From Pseudomonas sp. FP1742 (GTDB taxonomy: Bacteria; Pseudomonadota; Gammaproteobacteria; Pseudomonadales; Pseudomonadaceae), in NCBI RefSeq assembly GCF_030687145.1, contig NZ_CP117460.1, forward strand, positions 124,001-188,000: a stretch of 64,000 nucleotides of DNA, read 5' to 3'. The notes under the pieces were generated by a model. It saw nothing but the letters and a program-made list of their open reading frames with translations, was not told where the DNA came from and ran no database searches. The position numbers and the translations under genes are program-made. Below are positions 18,201-29,620 of the stretch, piece after piece. Each line of letters begins with the position of its first letter. Positions within the stretch are counted from its first letter, which is position 1.

Positions 18201-21200
18201 GGTGGTCGCGGTGTTGGAGTAATTGCTGCCATCGGTCACCGTCACGGTGATGATCCGCGGCACGGTGCTCGGATCCTCACTGCTGTTGGTGAAGCTGATG
18301 TTTTTGATCTGCTGCATGTAGTCGGCCAGCGTCGCGTTGCCCGACAGCGTCAGGGTGACCGTGCCGTTCTGGCTATTGGCGTTGATGCTGATGCCATTGA
18401 CGCTGTTGCCCAGGTTCAGCGCATCGCCCGGCTGACGGTTGGTCAGCACGATGGTGGCGCCGGTCAGCATGGTGCTGTCCGGGTCGGTGATGCTCAGGTC
18501 GGTGTCGCCGATCGAGACGCCCTGGCCGGTGGTGCCTTCGGTGAAGGTCACGTTGTAGTTGGCCCCGGTGGCGCCGCTGGAGTTGTTGGCGTCCAGGTCG
18601 AGAACCGGCGCGGCATCGTTGTCGATGATCGAGGTGCTGACGCTGCCGTTGGTGCTGCTGACCGCGAGGTTTTCGAAGTTGCCGCCGGTGGCCGAGTCGA
18701 TCTTGACCACAAAGTTTTCGGTGCCCTCGGTGAGCTTGTCGTCCAGCGTCGCGACGTTGAAGCTCGCGCTACTGGCGCCGGCCGGGATCTTCACGGTGTA
18801 CACGCCGGTGAAGTCCGAACCGTCGGCGGCGGTGCCGCTGTAGACGATTTTCAGGGTCACTTCGGTCTGCGCCGGGTGGGTCAGGCTGACGGTGTAACTG
18901 GCGGTCTGGCCTTCGGTCACCGAGGTACTGCCGCTGATGCTGACTTCGGTTTTGTCGATGGTATCGGTGACGGTGGTAACCGCCGGGGCAGTGCTCGGTA
19001 CCAGGTTTTCGAAATTGCCACCGGTGGCGGTGGAGATGGTCGCCTGGACAGTACCCGCGTCGTTGTAAACGTCATCGGATGGAGCCGGAACGGTCACCGT
19101 GCCAGTGGTTTTGCCGGCGTCGATGGTGATCACGGCGCCGTTCGACAAGGTCACGGTGACCGGTGTGCCGGCAGCGTTGGTCAGGGTTGCGGTGTAAACG
19201 ATCGAACCGCCTTCGGCTACCGAGTTGGATGCGCTCAGGCTGAGGTTGGTGGTGTCGACGGTGTCGGTCACGGTGGTGCTGACCGGCGTTTTGTCCGCCA
19301 CCAGGTTCTCGTAATTGCCACCGCTGACGTTGGTGATCGAGTTGGTCAGTGGAGCATGGCCGGTCAATGCGTCGTTCGGCGCGGCGGTGGTCACGGTACC
19401 GGTGGTTTTGCCGACGTCGATGGTGATCGTCTGGCCGTTGGCCAGGGACACAGTGACCGGGCTACCGGTCACTGGTGCACCGACGGTCGCGGTGTAAGTG
19501 ACGGTGCCGCCTTCGGCGACGTTCGCGGTTGCAGTCAGCGAAACGGTACTGGTGTCGATCGTGTCGGTAACGGTGGTGACCGCCGGGGCAGTGCTCGGCA
19601 CCAGATTCTCGAAATTGCCACCGGTGGCGGTGGAGATGGTCGCCTGGACCGTGCCCGCATCTTTGTAAACGTCATCGGATGGAGCCGGGACGGTGACGGT
19701 GCCGGTGGTTTTGCCGGCGTCGATGGTGATCACGGCGCCGTTGCTCAGCGTCACGGTCACTGGCGTGCCCGCCGGATTGGTCAAGGTTGCGGTGTAAACA
19801 ATCGAGCCGCCTTCGGCTACCGAGTCGGTTGCCGACAAGCTGAGGGTCGTGGTGTCCGGGGTGTCGGTCACCGAGGTATCCGCCGACTTGCCGTCGACTT
19901 CCAGCTTCTCGTAGTTACCGCCCTTGGCATCGTCAATCTTGACGCTCAAGGAACCGCCACCGGCCAACGCATCGTTGGGTGCAACGAAATTGACAGAACC
20001 GCTGCTCGCGCCGACCGGAATGGTAATGGTCTGGCCGTTGGACAGGGTCACAACCACCGGCGAGCCAGTCACCGGTGCCGACACGGACGCGGTGTACACC
20101 ACGGTGCCGCCTTCGGCCACGTTCGCGGTCGCAGTCAGCGAAACGGTGCTGGTGTCGATGGTATCGGTAACGGTGGTGACCGCTGCCGCTGGGCTGGTGG
20201 CCAGGTTTTCAAAGTTGCCGCCTGCGGCATCCTTGATCGTGACTTCGACTTGCCCAGCGTCCTTGTAGACGTCGTCCTTTGGTGCATCGACAGTCACGCT
20301 GCCACTGGTGGCGCCGGCGGCGATGGTGATCACTGCGCCGTTCGACAGGGTCACGGTGACCGGTGTGCCGGCGGCATTGGTCAGGGTCGCGGTGTAAACG
20401 ATGGAACCGCCTTCAGCCACCGAGTCGGTCGCGCTCAGGCTGAGAGTGGTGGTGTCCGGTGTGTCGGTCACAGTGGTGCTGACCGGCGTTTTGTCCGCTA
20501 CCAGGTTCTCGTAGTTGCCGCCGCTGACGTTGGTGATCGAGTTGGTCAGCGGAGCATGGCCGGTCAACGCGTCGTTCGGCGCGGCGGTGGTCACGGTACC
20601 GGTGGTTTTGCCGACATCGATGGTGATCGTCTGGCCGTTGGCCAGGGACACAGTGACCGGGCTACCGGTCACTGGTGCACCGACGGTTGCGGTGTAAGTG
20701 ACGGTGCCGCCTTCGGCGACGTTCGCGGTTGCAGTCAGCGAAACGGTACTGGTGTCGATCGTGTCGGTAACGGTGGTGACCGCCGGGGCAGTGCTCGGCA
20801 CTAGATTCTCGAAATTGCCACCGGTGGCGGTGGAGATGGTCGCCTGGACCGTGCCCGCATCTTTGTAAACGTCATCGGACGGAGCCGGGACGGTGACGGT
20901 GCCGGTGGTTTTACCGGCGTCGATAGTGATCACGGCGCCATTGCTCAGCGTGACGGTCACTGGCGTACCGGCGGCATTGGTCAGGGTCGCGGTGTAAGTG
21001 ATCTGGCCACCTTCGGCTACCGAGTTGGTGGCGCTCAGGCTGAGGTTGGTGGTGTCAGCAGTGTCGGTCACCGAGGTGTCCGCCGACTTGCCGTCGACTT
21101 CCAACTTCTCGTAGTTGCCGCCCTTGGCATCGTCGATCTTGACGCTCAGGGAGTTGCCGCCGGCCAACGCGTCGTTGGGTGCAACAAAATTAACAGAGCC

Positions 21201-24200
21201 GCTGCTCGCGCCGACCGGAATGGTAATGGTCTGGCCATTGGACAGGGTCACAACCACTGGCGAGCCAGTCACCGGAGCAGTGACCGAAGCGGTGTACACC
21301 ACGGTGCCGCCTTCGGCGACGTTCGCCGTGGCACTCAGCGAAACGGTGCTGGTGTCGATGGTATCGGTGACAGTGGTGACTGCCGGGGCAATGCTCGGCA
21401 CCAGGTTCTCGAAATTGCCACCGGTGGCGGTAGAGATGGTGGCCTGGACCGTGCCCGCATCTTTGTAAACGTCATCAGATGGAGCCGGGACGGTCACCGT
21501 GCCGGTGGTTTTACCGGCATCGATGGTGATCACGGCGCCGTTGCTCAACGTCACGGTGACCGGTGTACCGGCAGCGTTGGTCAGGGTTGCGGTGTAAGTG
21601 ATCTGACCGCCTTCGGCGACCGAGTTGGTGGCGCTCAGGCTGAGGTTGGTGGTGTCGACGGTGTCGGTCACGGTGGTGCTGACCGGCGTTTTGTCTGCCA
21701 CCAGATTTTCGTAGTTGCCGCCGCTGACGTTGGTGATCGAGTTGGTCAGTGGAGCATGGCCGGTCAATGCGTCGTTCGGCGCGGCGGTGGTCACGGTACC
21801 GGTGGTTTTACCGACGTCGATGGTGATCGTCTGGCCGTTGGCCAGGGACACGGTGACCGGGCTGCCAGTCACCGGCGCGCCGACGGTCGCGGTGTAAGTG
21901 ACGGTGCCGCCTTCCGCCGCCGAAGCGGTGGCGTTCAGGGTGACGGTCGAGGTGTCGATGGTATCGGTGACGGTGGTGACTGCCGGGGCAGTGCTCGGTA
22001 CCAGGTTTTCGAAATTGCCACCGGTGGCGGTGGAGATGGTCGCCTGGACAGTGCCCGCGTCGTTGTAAACGTCATCGGATGGAGCCGGAACGGTCACCGT
22101 GCCAGTGGTTTTGCCGGCGTCGATGGTGATCACGGCGCCGTTCGACAAGGTCACGGTGACCGGTGTGCCGGCGGCGTTGGTCAGGGTCGCGGTGTAAGTG
22201 ATCTGGCCACCTTCGGCTACCGAGTCGGTTGCCGACAAGCTGAGGGTCGTGGTGTCCGGGGTGTCGGTCACCGAGGTATCCGCCGACTTGCCGTCGACTT
22301 CCAGTTTCTCGTAGTTACCGCCCTTGGCATCGTCAATCTTGACGCTCAAGGAACCGCCACCGGCCAACGCATCGTTCGGCGCGGTGAAATTGACGCTGGC
22401 GCTGCTCGCGCCGACCGGAATGGTAATGGTCTGGCCATTCGACAGGGTCACAACCACTGGCGAACCAGTCACCGGAGCAGTGACGGACGCGGTGTACACT
22501 ACGGTGCCGCCTTCAGCGACGTTCGCCGTGGCAGTCAGCGAAACGGTGCTGGTGTCGATGGTATCGGTGACGGTGGTGACTGCCGGGGTGGTGCTCGGCA
22601 CCAGGTTCTCGAAGTTGCCACCGGTGGCGGTGGAGATGGTCGCCTGGACCGTGCCCGCGTCTTTGTAAACGTCATCAGATGGAGCTGGGACGGTCACGCT
22701 GCCGCTGGTGGCGCCAGCAGCGATGGTGATCACGGCACCGTTGCTCAGCGTGACGGTGACCGGTGTGCCGGCGGCGTTGGTCAGGGTCGCGGTGTAAACG
22801 ATGGAACCGCCTTCGGCGACCGAGTCGGTCGCCGACAGGCTGAGGGTGGTGGTGTCCGGGGTGTCGGTCACCGAGGTATCCGCCGACTTGCCGTCGACTT
22901 CCAGTTTCTCGTAGTTACCGCCCTTGGCATCGTCAATCTTGACGCTCAAGGAACCGCCACCGGCCAACGCATCGTTCGGCGCGGTGAAATTGACGCTGGC
23001 GCTGCTCGCGCCGACCGGAATGGTAATGGTCTGGCCATTCGACAGGGTCACAACCACTGGCGAACCAGTCACCGGAGCAGTGACGGACGCGGTGTACACC
23101 ACGGTGCCGCCTTCAGCGACGTTCGCCGTGGCAGTCAGCGAAACGGTGCTGGTGTCGATGGTATCGGTGACGGTGGTGACTGCCGGGGTGGTGCTCGGCA
23201 CCAGGTTCTCGAAGTTGCCACCGGTGGCGGTGGAGATGGTCGCCTGGACCGTGCCCGCGTCTTTGTAAACGTCATCAGATGGAGCTGGGACGGTCACGCT
23301 GCCGCTGGTGGCGCCAGCAGCGATGGTGATCACGGCACCGTTGCTCAGCGTGACGGTGACCGGTGTGCCGGCGGCGTTGGTCAGGGTCGCGGTGTAAACG
23401 ATGGAACCGCCTTCGGCGACCGAGTCGGTCGCCGACAGGCTGAGGGTGGTGGTGTCCGGGGTGTCGGTCACCGAGGTATCCGCCGACTTGCCGTCGACTT
23501 CCAGTTTCTCGTAGTTACCGCCCTTGGCATCGTCAATCTTGACGCTCAAGGAACCGCCACCGGCCAACGCATCGTTCGGCGCGGTGAAATTGACGCTGGC
23601 GCTGCTCGCGCCGACCGGAATGGTAATGGTCTGGCCATTCGACAGGGTCACAACCACTGGCGAACCAGTCACCGGAGCAGTGACGGACGCGGTGTACACC
23701 ACGGTGCCGCCTTCAGCGACGTTCGCCGTGGCACTCAGCGAAACGGTGCTGGTGTCGATGGTATCGGTGACAGTGGTGACTGCCGGGGTAGTGCTCGGCA
23801 CCAGGTTTTCGAAATTGCCACCGGTGGCGGTGGAGATGGTCGCCTGGACCGTGCCCGCGTCTTTGTAAACGTCATCAGATGGAGCCGGGACGGTCACGGT
23901 GCCAGTGGTTTTACCGGCGTCGATGGTGATCACGGCGCCGTTGCTCAAGGTCACGGTGACCGGTGTGCCGGCGGCGTTGGTCAGGGTCGCGGTGTAAGTG
24001 ATCTGGCCACCTTCGGCGACCGAGTTGGTGGCGCTCAGGCTGAGGGTGGTGGTGTCCGGGGTATCAGTTACTGAGGTATCGGCCGACTTGCCGTCGACTT
24101 CCAGCTTCTCGTAGTTACCGCCCTTGGCATCGTCAATCTTGACGCTCAAGGAACCGCCACCGGCCAACGCATCGTTGGGTGCAACGAAATTGACAGAACC

Positions 24201-27200
24201 GCTGCTCGCGCCGACCGGAATGGTGATGGTCTGGCCGTTGGACAGGGTCACGACGACTGGCGAACCGGTGACCGGTGCCGACACGGACGCGGTGTACACC
24301 ACGGTGCCGCCTTCAGCAACGGCAGACGTTGCGGTCAGGTTCACGGTCGAAGTGTCGATGGTATCGGTGACGGTGGTGACTGCCGGGGTGGTGCTTGGCA
24401 CCAGGTTCTCGAAGTTGCCACCGGTTGCGTCTTTGATGGTCGCTTCAACGGTTCCGGCGTCTTTATAGACGTCATCCTTCGGTGCATCGACGGTCACGCT
24501 GCCGCTGGTGGCGCCAGCAGCGATGGTGATCACGGCACCGTTGCTCAAGGTCACGGTGACCGGTGTGCCGGCGGCGTTGGTCAGGGTAGCGGTGTAAACG
24601 ATGGAACCGCCTTCGGCGACCGAATCGGTCGCCGACAAGCTGAGGGTCGTGGTGTCCGGGGTGTCGGTCACCGAGGTATCCGCCGACTTGCCGTCGACTT
24701 CCAGCTTCTCGTAGTTGCCGCCCTTGGCATCGTCGATCTTGACGCTCAGCGAACCGCCACCGGCAAGGGCATCGTTGGGTGCAACAAAGTTAACAGAGCC
24801 GCTGCTCGCGCCGACCGGAATGGTGATGGTCTGGCCGTTCGACAGGGTCACGACGACTGGCGAACCGGTGACCGGTGCCGATACGGACGCTGTGTACACC
24901 ACGGTGCCGCCTTCGGCGACGTTCGCAGTCGCAGTCAGCGAAACGGTGCTGGTATCGATGGTGTCGTTGACGGTAGTGACCGCAGGCGTATTGCTGGTTA
25001 CCAGGTTCTCGAAGTTGCCACCGGTTGCGTCTTTGATGGTCGCTTCAACGGTTCCGGCATCTTTATAGACGTCGTCCTTCGGCGCATCGACGGTTACGGA
25101 ACCGGTGGTTTTGCCGGCGTCGATGGTGATCACGGCGCCATTGCTCAGGGTCACGGTGACCGGTGTGCCGGCGGCATTGGTCAGGGTCGCCGTATAGGTG
25201 ATCTGACCGCCTTCATCTACAGTGCCGGTCGCAGTGAGCGACAGGTTAGTGGTGTCCGGGGTATCAGTCACCGAGGTATCCGCCGACTTGCCGTCGACTT
25301 CCAGCTTCTCGTAGTTGCCGCCCTTGGCGTCGTCGATCTTGACGCTCAAGGAGCCGCCACCGGCCAACGCATCGTTGGGTGCAACAAAATTGACAGAGCC
25401 GCTGCTGGCGCCGACCGGAATGGTAATGGTCTGGCCGTTGGACAGGGTCACAACCACTGGCGAACCAGTCACCGGAGCAGTGACGGACGCGGTGTACACC
25501 ACGGTGCCGCCTTCAGCCACGTTCGCGGTCGCAGTCAGCGAAACGGTGCTGGTGTCGATGGTATCGGTGACGGTGGTGACTGCCGGGGCAGTGCTAGGCA
25601 CCAGATTCTCGAAATTGCCGCCCGTCGCATCCTTGATCGTTACTTCAACCTGGCCGGCATCTTTATAAACGTCATCGGCAGGGGCGGCGACGCTCACGCT
25701 GCCAGTAGTCGCACCTGCAGCGATGGTGATCACGGCCCCGTTGCTCAAGGTCACGGTGACTGGCGTGCCCGCCGGATTGGTCAGGGTCGCGGTGTACAGA
25801 ATCTGACCACCTTCGGCCACTTCGGTGGACGCCGACAGGCTCAGGCCGGTGTCGTCTTTCGAATCGGTGATGGTGGTGAGTGCCGGCTCGGTGCTCGGGG
25901 TCAGTTGCTCGAAATTACCGCCGGTGGTGCCGGTGATCGTGGTGCTGACGGTGCTGCCATTGTTGTAGACGTCGTTGGCCGGGGTATCGACTGTCACGCT
26001 GCCGGTGGTCTTGCCCGCTTCGATGGTAATGACCGAGCCATTGCTCAAGGTCACGGTCATCGGTGTGCCGGCCGGATTGGTCAGGGTGGCGGTGTAGGTG
26101 ATCTGGCCGCCTTCGACAACGCTGCCAGTGGCGCTGAGGCTCAGGCCGGTGTTGTCGATCGAGTCGGTAATGGTGGTGACGGCCGGCGTGGTGCTCGGTA
26201 CGAGGTTCTCGAAGTTGCCGCCGGTGGTGCCGGTGATCGTGGTGCTGACGGTGCTGCCGTTGTTATAGACGTCGTTGGCCGGGGTATCGACGGTCACGCT
26301 GCCGGTGGTCTTGCCCGCTTCGATGGTAATGACCGAGCCATTGCTCAAGGTCACGGTCATCGGCGTGCCAGCCGGGTTGGTCAGGGTAGCGGTGTAAGTG
26401 ATCTGGCCGCCTTCGACAACGCTGCCGGTGGCGCTGAGGCTCAGGCCGGTGTTGTCGATCGAGTCGGTAATGGTGGTGACGGCCGGCGTGGTGCTCGGTA
26501 CGAGGTTCTCGAAGTTGCCACCGGTCGCACCGGTGATCGTGGTGCTGACGGTGCTGCCGTTGTTGTAGACGTCATTGGCCGGGGTTTCGACGTTCACGGA
26601 GCCGGTGGTTTTTCCGGCTTCGATGGTGATGGTCGAACCATTGGACAGGGTGACGGTGACTGGCGTCTGCGCCGGGTTGGTCAGGGTGGCGGTGTAGGTG
26701 ATCTGGCCGCCTTCAGTGACGCTGCCGGTGGCGGTCAGGGTCAGGCCGGTACTGTCGACCGAGTCGGTAATGGTGGTGACCGCCGGCGTCGGGTTCGGCA
26801 CCAGGTTCTCGAAGTTGCCGCCGGTAGCGCCGGTGATCGTGGTGCTGACGGTGCTGCCGTTGTTGTAGACGTCATTGGCCGGCGTCGGAACGTTCACGCT
26901 GCCGGTGGTGTTGCCAGCGGCGATGGTGATGATCGAGCCGTTGGACAAGGTGACGGTAACCGGCGTTTGCGCCGGATTGGTCAGGGTGGCGGTGTAGGTG
27001 ATCTGGCCACCTTCAGTGACGTTTGCGCCCGCTGTCAGTGTGACGGTGGTGGTGTCGACGGTGTCGGTAACCTGGGTCACGGCCGGAACGGTCGGCGGGG
27101 TGACCACGATACCGCTGCCGCCCGTGGTGCCGGTGACGGTCACGTCGATCTGGGTCGGATCGTTATAAACAGTGTCGTTCGGCGCCAGCGGAACGTTGAC

Positions 27201-27872
27201 GGTGCCGGTGGTCTGGCCAGCGGTGATCACGATCACCGCGCCGTTGGACAGGGTGATGGTCAGGTCGGTCAGCGGCGCCTGGGTCAGGGTCGCAGTGTAA
27301 ACCAGCACGCCACCGGCCTCGGTGATGGTCGGCGTGGCGCTCAGGCTCAGGGTTGATTCACGCAGGGCATTGGTGCTGGTATCGGCCGTCTGGCCGCCGG
27401 TAGTGTTTTGTGTTGCCGAAGCCGCAGTGGCGAGGCCTGCGGTCGGGAAGCCAATGGTCGGGTCAACCCGGGCAGCGGTTGCCTCCAGGGCCACGAAGCT
27501 GTGGCCGCCACCGGCAGCGCCGCCCGCGCTCGCGGCGGTCGGGCCGGCTGCGGTGGCTTCAAGCGCGGTGGTCGGGTCGGCGCCGGCGGCGATGGCTTGC
27601 TGCAGTTCGTCAACCGATGGCGCCGCTTGTGCGGTGGCTTGCGCAAGGTCGGTGCTGGAGTCCGGATTGCTGCCGCTCCACTGAGTGTCGCGGCCCAGGT
27701 CCAGGGTCCGGCCGTCAGCCAGTTCGAGGGTGATGGCGCCGGCGGCACCGGTGTCCACCTGGTCGCCCACAAACAATCGGTCGCCTTCAACGAGTACGCG
27801 GCGGATGCCCTCTGGGGACACCGCGAAAACCTGACCAACAATGCTTTTGACGACGGCAACAACACTGCTCAT
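15243..27872 (-). CDS. lapA: LapA giant RTX biofilm adhesin
   Basis: This 4,209-residue surface adhesin is exported by LapEBC and held in the outer membrane by its N-terminal retention module. The start is the ATG giving [16 protein letters not shown], with GGAGAG upstream. Residues 1-100 form the retention module, and T107-A-A-G110 is the LapG cleavage motif. About 28 Ig-like repeats of 100 residues follow (about 175-2,970), then a Calx-beta-like domain (to about 3,090), cadherin-like segments, a PA14-like domain (about 3,380-3,515), a von Willebrand A domain with the metal site D-S-S-G-S-M-S (from about 3,700), RTX nonapeptides (G-G-x-G-N-D, about 4,020-4,110) and a C-terminal type I secretion signal. 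Only the first third of the repeats is diverged; several later units are nearly identical in DNA. Confidence 0.96.
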   Translation of the reverse strand: MSSVVAVVKSIVGQVFAVSPEGIRRVLVEGDRLFVGDQVDTGAAGAITLELADGRTLDLGRDTQWSGSNPDSSTDLAQATAQAAPSVDELQQAIAAGADPTTALEATAAGPTAASAGGAAGGGHSFVALEATAARVDPTIGFPTAGLATAASATQNTTGGQTADTSTNALRESTLSLSATPTITEAGGVLVYTATLTQAPLTDLTITLSNGAVIVITAGQTTGTVNVPLAPNDTVYNDPTQIDVTVTGTTGGSGIVVTPPTVPAVTQVTDTVDTTTVTLTAGANVTEGGQITYTATLTNPAQTPVTVTLSNGSIITIAAGNTTGSVNVPTPANDVYNNGSTVSTTITGATGGNFENLVPNPTPAVTTITDSVDSTGLTLTATGSVTEGGQITYTATLTNPAQTPVTVTLSNGSTITIEAGKTTGSVNVETPANDVYNNGSTVSTTITGATGGNFENLVPSTTPAVTTITDSIDNTGLSLSATGSVVEGGQITYTATLTNPAGTPMTVTLSNGSVITIEAGKTTGSVTVDTPANDVYNNGSTVSTTITGTTGGNFENLVPSTTPAVTTITDSIDNTGLSLSATGSVVEGGQITYTATLTNPAGTPMTVTLSNGSVITIEAGKTTGSVTVDTPANDVYNNGSTVSTTITGTTGGNFEQLTPSTEPALTTITDSKDDTGLSLSASTEVAEGGQILYTATLTNPAGTPVTVTLSNGAVITIAAGATTGSVSVAAPADDVYKDAGQVEVTIKDATGGNFENLVPSTAPAVTTVTDTIDTSTVSLTATANVAEGGTVVYTASVTAPVTGSPVVVTLSNGQTITIPVGASSGSVNFVAPNDALAGGGSLSVKIDDAKGGNYEKLEVDGKSADTSVTDTPDTTNLSLTATGTVDEGGQITYTATLTNAAGTPVTVTLSNGAVITIDAGKTTGSVTVDAPKDDVYKDAGTVEATIKDATGGNFENLVTSNTPAVTTVNDTIDTSTVSLTATANVAEGGTVVYTASVSAPVTGSPVVVTLSNGQTITIPVGASSGSVNFVAPNDALAGGGSLSVKIDDAKGGNYEKLEVDGKSADTSVTDTPDTTTLSLSATDSVAEGGSIVYTATLTNAAGTPVTVTLSNGAVITIAAGATSGSVTVDAPKDDVYKDAGTVEATIKDATGGNFENLVPSTTPAVTTVTDTIDTSTVNLTATSAVAEGGTVVYTASVSAPVTGSPVVVTLSNGQTITIPVGASSGSVNFVAPNDALAGGGSLSVKIDDAKGGNYEKLEVDGKSADTSVTDTPDTTTLSLSATNSVAEGGQITYTATLTNAAGTPVTVTLSNGAVITIDAGKTTGTVTVPAPSDDVYKDAGTVQATISTATGGNFENLVPSTTPAVTTVTDTIDTSTVSLSATANVAEGGTVVYTASVTAPVTGSPVVVTLSNGQTITIPVGASSASVNFTAPNDALAGGGSLSVKIDDAKGGNYEKLEVDGKSADTSVTDTPDTTTLSLSATDSVAEGGSIVYTATLTNAAGTPVTVTLSNGAVITIAAGATSGSVTVPAPSDDVYKDAGTVQATISTATGGNFENLVPSTTPAVTTVTDTIDTSTVSLTATANVAEGGTVVYTASVTAPVTGSPVVVTLSNGQTITIPVGASSASVNFTAPNDALAGGGSLSVKIDDAKGGNYEKLEVDGKSADTSVTDTPDTTTLSLSATDSVAEGGSIVYTATLTNAAGTPVTVTLSNGAVITIAAGATSGSVTVPAPSDDVYKDAGTVQATISTATGGNFENLVPSTTPAVTTVTDTIDTSTVSLTATANVAEGGTVVYTASVTAPVTGSPVVVTLSNGQTITIPVGASSASVNFTAPNDALAGGGSLSVKIDDAKGGNYEKLEVDGKSADTSVTDTPDTTTLSLSATDSVAEGGQITYTATLTNAAGTPVTVTLSNGAVITIDAGKTTGTVTVPAPSDDVYNDAGTVQATISTATGGNFENLVPSTAPAVTTVTDTIDTSTVTLNATASAAEGGTVTYTATVGAPVTGSPVTVSLANGQTITIDVGKTTGTVTTAAPNDALTGHAPLTNSITNVSGGNYENLVADKTPVSTTVTDTVDTTNLSLSATNSVAEGGQITYTATLTNAAGTPVTVTLSNGAVITIDAGKTTGTVTVPAPSDDVYKDAGTVQATISTATGGNFENLVPSIAPAVTTVTDTIDTSTVSLSATANVAEGGTVVYTASVTAPVTGSPVVVTLSNGQTITIPVGASSGSVNFVAPNDALAGGNSLSVKIDDAKGGNYEKLEVDGKSADTSVTDTADTTNLSLSATNSVAEGGQITYTATLTNAAGTPVTVTLSNGAVITIDAGKTTGTVTVPAPSDDVYKDAGTVQATISTATGGNFENLVPSTAPAVTTVTDTIDTSTVSLTATANVAEGGTVTYTATVGAPVTGSPVTVSLANGQTITIDVGKTTGTVTTAAPNDALTGHAPLTNSITNVSGGNYENLVADKTPVSTTVTDTPDTTTLSLSATDSVAEGGSIVYTATLTNAAGTPVTVTLSNGAVITIAAGATSGSVTVDAPKDDVYKDAGQVEVTIKDAAGGNFENLATSPAAAVTTVTDTIDTSTVSLTATANVAEGGTVVYTASVSAPVTGSPVVVTLSNGQTITIPVGASSGSVNFVAPNDALAGGGSLSVKIDDAKGGNYEKLEVDGKSADTSVTDTPDTTTLSLSATDSVAEGGSIVYTATLTNPAGTPVTVTLSNGAVITIDAGKTTGTVTVPAPSDDVYKDAGTVQATISTATGGNFENLVPSTAPAVTTVTDTIDTSTVSLTATANVAEGGTVTYTATVGAPVTGSPVTVSLANGQTITIDVGKTTGTVTTAAPNDALTGHAPLTNSITNVSGGNYENLVADKTPVSTTVTDTVDTTNLSLSASNSVAEGGSIVYTATLTNAAGTPVTVTLSNGAVITIDAGKTTGTVTVPAPSDDVYNDAGTVQATISTATGGNFENLVPSTAPAVTTVTDTIDKTEVSISGSTSVTEGQTASYTVSLTHPAQTEVTLKIVYSGTAADGSDFTGVYTVKIPAGASSASFNVATLDDKLTEGTENFVVKIDSATGGNFENLAVSSTNGSVSTSIIDNDAAPVLDLDANNSSGATGANYNVTFTEGTTGQGVSIGDTDLSITDPDSTMLTGATIVLTNRQPGDALNLGNSVNGISINANSQNGTVTLTLSGNATLADYMQQIKNISFTNSSEDPSTVPRIITVTVTDGSNYSNTATTTVNVVAVNDAPTAAPVNVTGTEDTPLILGWSTFGVSDVDSPTANLGVKITQLPGDGKLQYLDGATWKDVTTNQTISKADIDAGKLRFTPDANESGVDGYNGSGVGNNQADYAQIKFQPTDGQLLGNTGTVKIDITPVADAPSLSVADNSVKSTGLIKEVWTGLSGLGTDGSGAPSGTLKSVIDAAGTPNSTGTVTNVQSDGGVTAGTASKTSGLIYLEAGKTYTFSGTGDDSLLVTIGGQNVAATTWGAGGKLNGSFTPTTSGYYTLDIYHHNQSGPGSYDVNLSVNGGTAVDLSSAGVPLYTGVADLAASGVTVSDLHGTNGEGYYNGYKLNEGAEGTSVHLSAIKTALTDTDGSESLNVKISGMPAGSVLSDGAGHTFTTTNGEANVTGWNLGSLTVTPPPYYNGQFTLTVTSTSTEALGGSALSTAQIPVTVYPAVYNAVTATAADDTVTGTDGNDIMVADIGGLTVVPGTNYNIAFMVDSSGSMSSTSINAAKDSLTAVFNTLKQSLGGNSGTVNIFLVDFDTQVNKSVSVNLNDPNALTLLKSVLDSMSSGGGTNYEDVFKTTANWFQSADALANTGAKNLTYFITDGKPTYYQSGEQTNPTLYGNVKLDDVVTTTNYKLGQTYSNYLDSTHYLSIDSAGNVTLQTLKNSGRWSSSELGTLHAEGNGTYELSYRDGTGGSTDSTTIDNSSSSFTLLSNVSTVEAIGLNKDVTLTDLKPYDSDQTPQTNIDPKDLANSIIGHTEATMPGADTVSGGDGNDILFGDLVSFNGIAGEGYQAMQAFVAQQTGVDVSKVTTSNVHQYITEHYTAFDVSGAHDGNDTLLGGAGNDILFGQGGNDLLDGGKGNDILLGGTGNDSLIGGQGNDILIGGSGADTFIWKAGDTGSDVIKDFKASEGDRIDLRDLLQGESGSTIDHFLKITTVDGVSSLQVSSAGKFNGADAAAATPDVTIKLEGNNWSSASINSLIAGSDPTIKIDHNNS
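18956..27356 (-). repeat. Ig-like 300-bp repeat array in lapA
   Basis: About 28 head-to-tail units of 300 bp encode the Ig-like extension of LapA. Two unit types alternate through much of the array, giving a 600-bp super-repeat. Three consecutive 600-bp blocks (22321-22920, 22921-23520, 23521 onward) are almost base-for-base identical, which points to recent duplication or gene conversion. Confidence 0.93.
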
Positions 27873-27962
27873 TGAAGACTCTCCGGGTGTCACGTTCAGT
27901 TGACTTCCATGAACCGCTCGGGCGGGTTCGCCGATCGGGCTGGACGTTCTTACAAAATTCGA

Positions 27963-27990
27963 TACATAACTTTGACGATAAAACTGTCAA
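27963..27990 (-). promoter_or_regulatory. Candidate sigma-70 promoter of lapA
   Basis: On the minus strand a perfect TTGACA -35 (27990-27985), a 16-nt spacer and a TATGTA -10 (27968-27963) sit in the AT-rich lapA/lapE gap. This gives a leader of about 85 nt before the lapA ATG. FleQ-type control is expected from relatives, but no site was identified here. Confidence 0.5.
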
Positions 27991-28228
27991 TAATTTGGCT
28001 ATATTTTTTCGAAATTAACTTTATGCCAAACTATTGACCTTATGGGAGCCATCCTAAACAATCGTCCAGGTAATGTCACATTGATATTTAAGCGGCGACC
28101 TGTCCTACAGCGTGTGATCCAGTTCCGATTTTGAACTTTCCGACATACGGTCATTCCGGTTGCCATCATGCGATGCAGCGCCATGTTCTGCAGTGATTCA
28201 AGACAAGAAGTCCCGGGAAATTCCAACT

Positions 28229-29581
28229 ATGCGTTTGCACCTGTTCAAGGTTCTACCCTTCGCCTTTGCCGCCAGCGTTGTTCAGGCGCAAACCCTTCCG
28301 CAGGCCATGCAACAGGCACTGGATGTCCACCCGGAAATCCAGGCAGCGGTCAACAGTCGGCTGGCCGCGGATTATCAATTAAAGGCTGCAAAAGGTGGAT
28401 ACCTGCCAAAGGTCGACCTGCTGGGCGGTTATGGTCGTGAAGGCACCGACAGCGTTACCACCCGTGCCGCTGGCAACAGCAATCACTGGGAAACGCTGAA
28501 CCGTAGCGAGTCAAGTTTACGTCTGTCGCAAATGGTTTTTGACGGTTTTGCGACGTCCAGTGAAGTCGGGCGTCAACAAGCCACCGTTAATTCCCGCGCT
28601 TATTCCTTGCTGGGCACTTCGGAACGCACCGCGCTGACTGTCGCGCAGGTCTATCTCGACGTGCTGACCCGCCGCGAATTCGTGCGTCTGGCCGAAGACA
28701 ACCTGAAAAACCACGAACGGATTTTTGATCAGATCAAGTTGCGCACCCAGCGCGGCGTGGGCAGCGGCGCCGACCTCGATCAGGCCGAAGCGCGTATGGC
28801 CCAGGCCCGCAACAACCTGATTACCGAGCAGACCAACCTGGCTGACGCCGAGACCAACTTCCTCAGCGCCGTCGGCCAGATGCCCGATCAACTGGAGCGG
28901 CCTGCCGATTTCATGGCGCTGTTGCCGGCCAACCTGAATGAGGCACGGGCGCAGATGCTGGAAAACAGCCCGATCCTGCGTTCCGCCGAATCCGATATCG
29001 CTGCTGCCGAGAAACAGTACGAAGCCGCCAAGTCGAGCTTCTATCCGCGCTTCGATGCCGAGCTGGGCCGCACCGCCGACAACGACCTTGATGGGCAGAA
29101 CGGGCACAACAACGAATGGCAGGCCATGCTGCGCATGCGCTTCAATTTGTTCGCCGGTGGCAGCAACAAGGCCGATCTGGAATCCAAGTCCTACCTGTCG
29201 AACCAGGCGCTGGATATTCGCAACAACGCCCTGCGCGTGTTGAATGAAGAACTGGGCCTGGCCTGGAATGCCCTGAACAACGCCAACGCCCAGGTGCCGA
29301 TCGCCCAGCAATATGTCGATCGCAGCGCCAGCGTGCGCGGCGCGTATCAGAAGCAATTCAGCCTCGGCGAGCGGACACTGCTTGACCTGCTCGACAGTGA
29401 AAACGAGCTGTTCACCGCTTCCCGTCGGCTGGTCGAGATCAAAAACATTCAGTTATTTACTCAGTACCGAATCAAGGCGACCATGGGCGAATTGCTCAAA
29501 AGTCAGGGCGTAGTCGCACCGTTGGCATCCGTTGTGCAAAATGACGTGAAGCCCAAGGTCCAGCTGCCTGGGATGAATTGA
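28229..29581 (+). CDS. lapE: LapE, TolC-family outer-membrane channel of LapA secretion
   Basis: This 450-residue TolC-like protein forms the outer-membrane exit duct and the docking point for the retained LapA N-terminus. A cleavable signal peptide, MRLHLFKVLPFAFAASVVQA, is followed by the repeated TolC helical-hairpin architecture, with T-L-P-Q-A-M-Q-Q-A-L at the mature start and a second repeat from about residue 220. The start was moved to the ATG at 28229; the frame from 28160 would add residues ahead of a clear signal peptide. It is divergent from lapA and heads the lapEBC operon. Confidence 0.93.
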   Translation: MRLHLFKVLPFAFAASVVQAQTLPQAMQQALDVHPEIQAAVNSRLAADYQLKAAKGGYLPKVDLLGGYGREGTDSVTTRAAGNSNHWETLNRSESSLRLSQMVFDGFATSSEVGRQQATVNSRAYSLLGTSERTALTVAQVYLDVLTRREFVRLAEDNLKNHERIFDQIKLRTQRGVGSGADLDQAEARMAQARNNLITEQTNLADAETNFLSAVGQMPDQLERPADFMALLPANLNEARAQMLENSPILRSAESDIAAAEKQYEAAKSSFYPRFDAELGRTADNDLDGQNGHNNEWQAMLRMRFNLFAGGSNKADLESKSYLSNQALDIRNNALRVLNEELGLAWNALNNANAQVPIAQQYVDRSASVRGAYQKQFSLGERTLLDLLDSENELFTASRRLVEIKNIQLFTQYRIKATMGELLKSQGVVAPLASVVQNDVKPKVQLPGMN

Positions 29582-29620
29582 GTCCTGCCCCATTTCAACT
29601 GTTAGCCAAGAGTGTCGAGC

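Noticed and set aside
15159..27356. Very long plus-strand reading frames opposite lapA (850, 989, 772 and 483 codons, plus regular 114-117-codon frames)
   Set aside because: They are complementary-strand shadows of the repetitive, GC-rich lapA gene: their own repeats mirror the 300-bp units, they lack ribosome sites, and LapA on the other strand is unmistakable.
18956..27356. Possible CRISPR array from the regular repeats
   Set aside because: The period is 300 bp, the units are in-frame protein-coding Ig-like domains, and there are no short direct repeats with unique spacers or cas genes.
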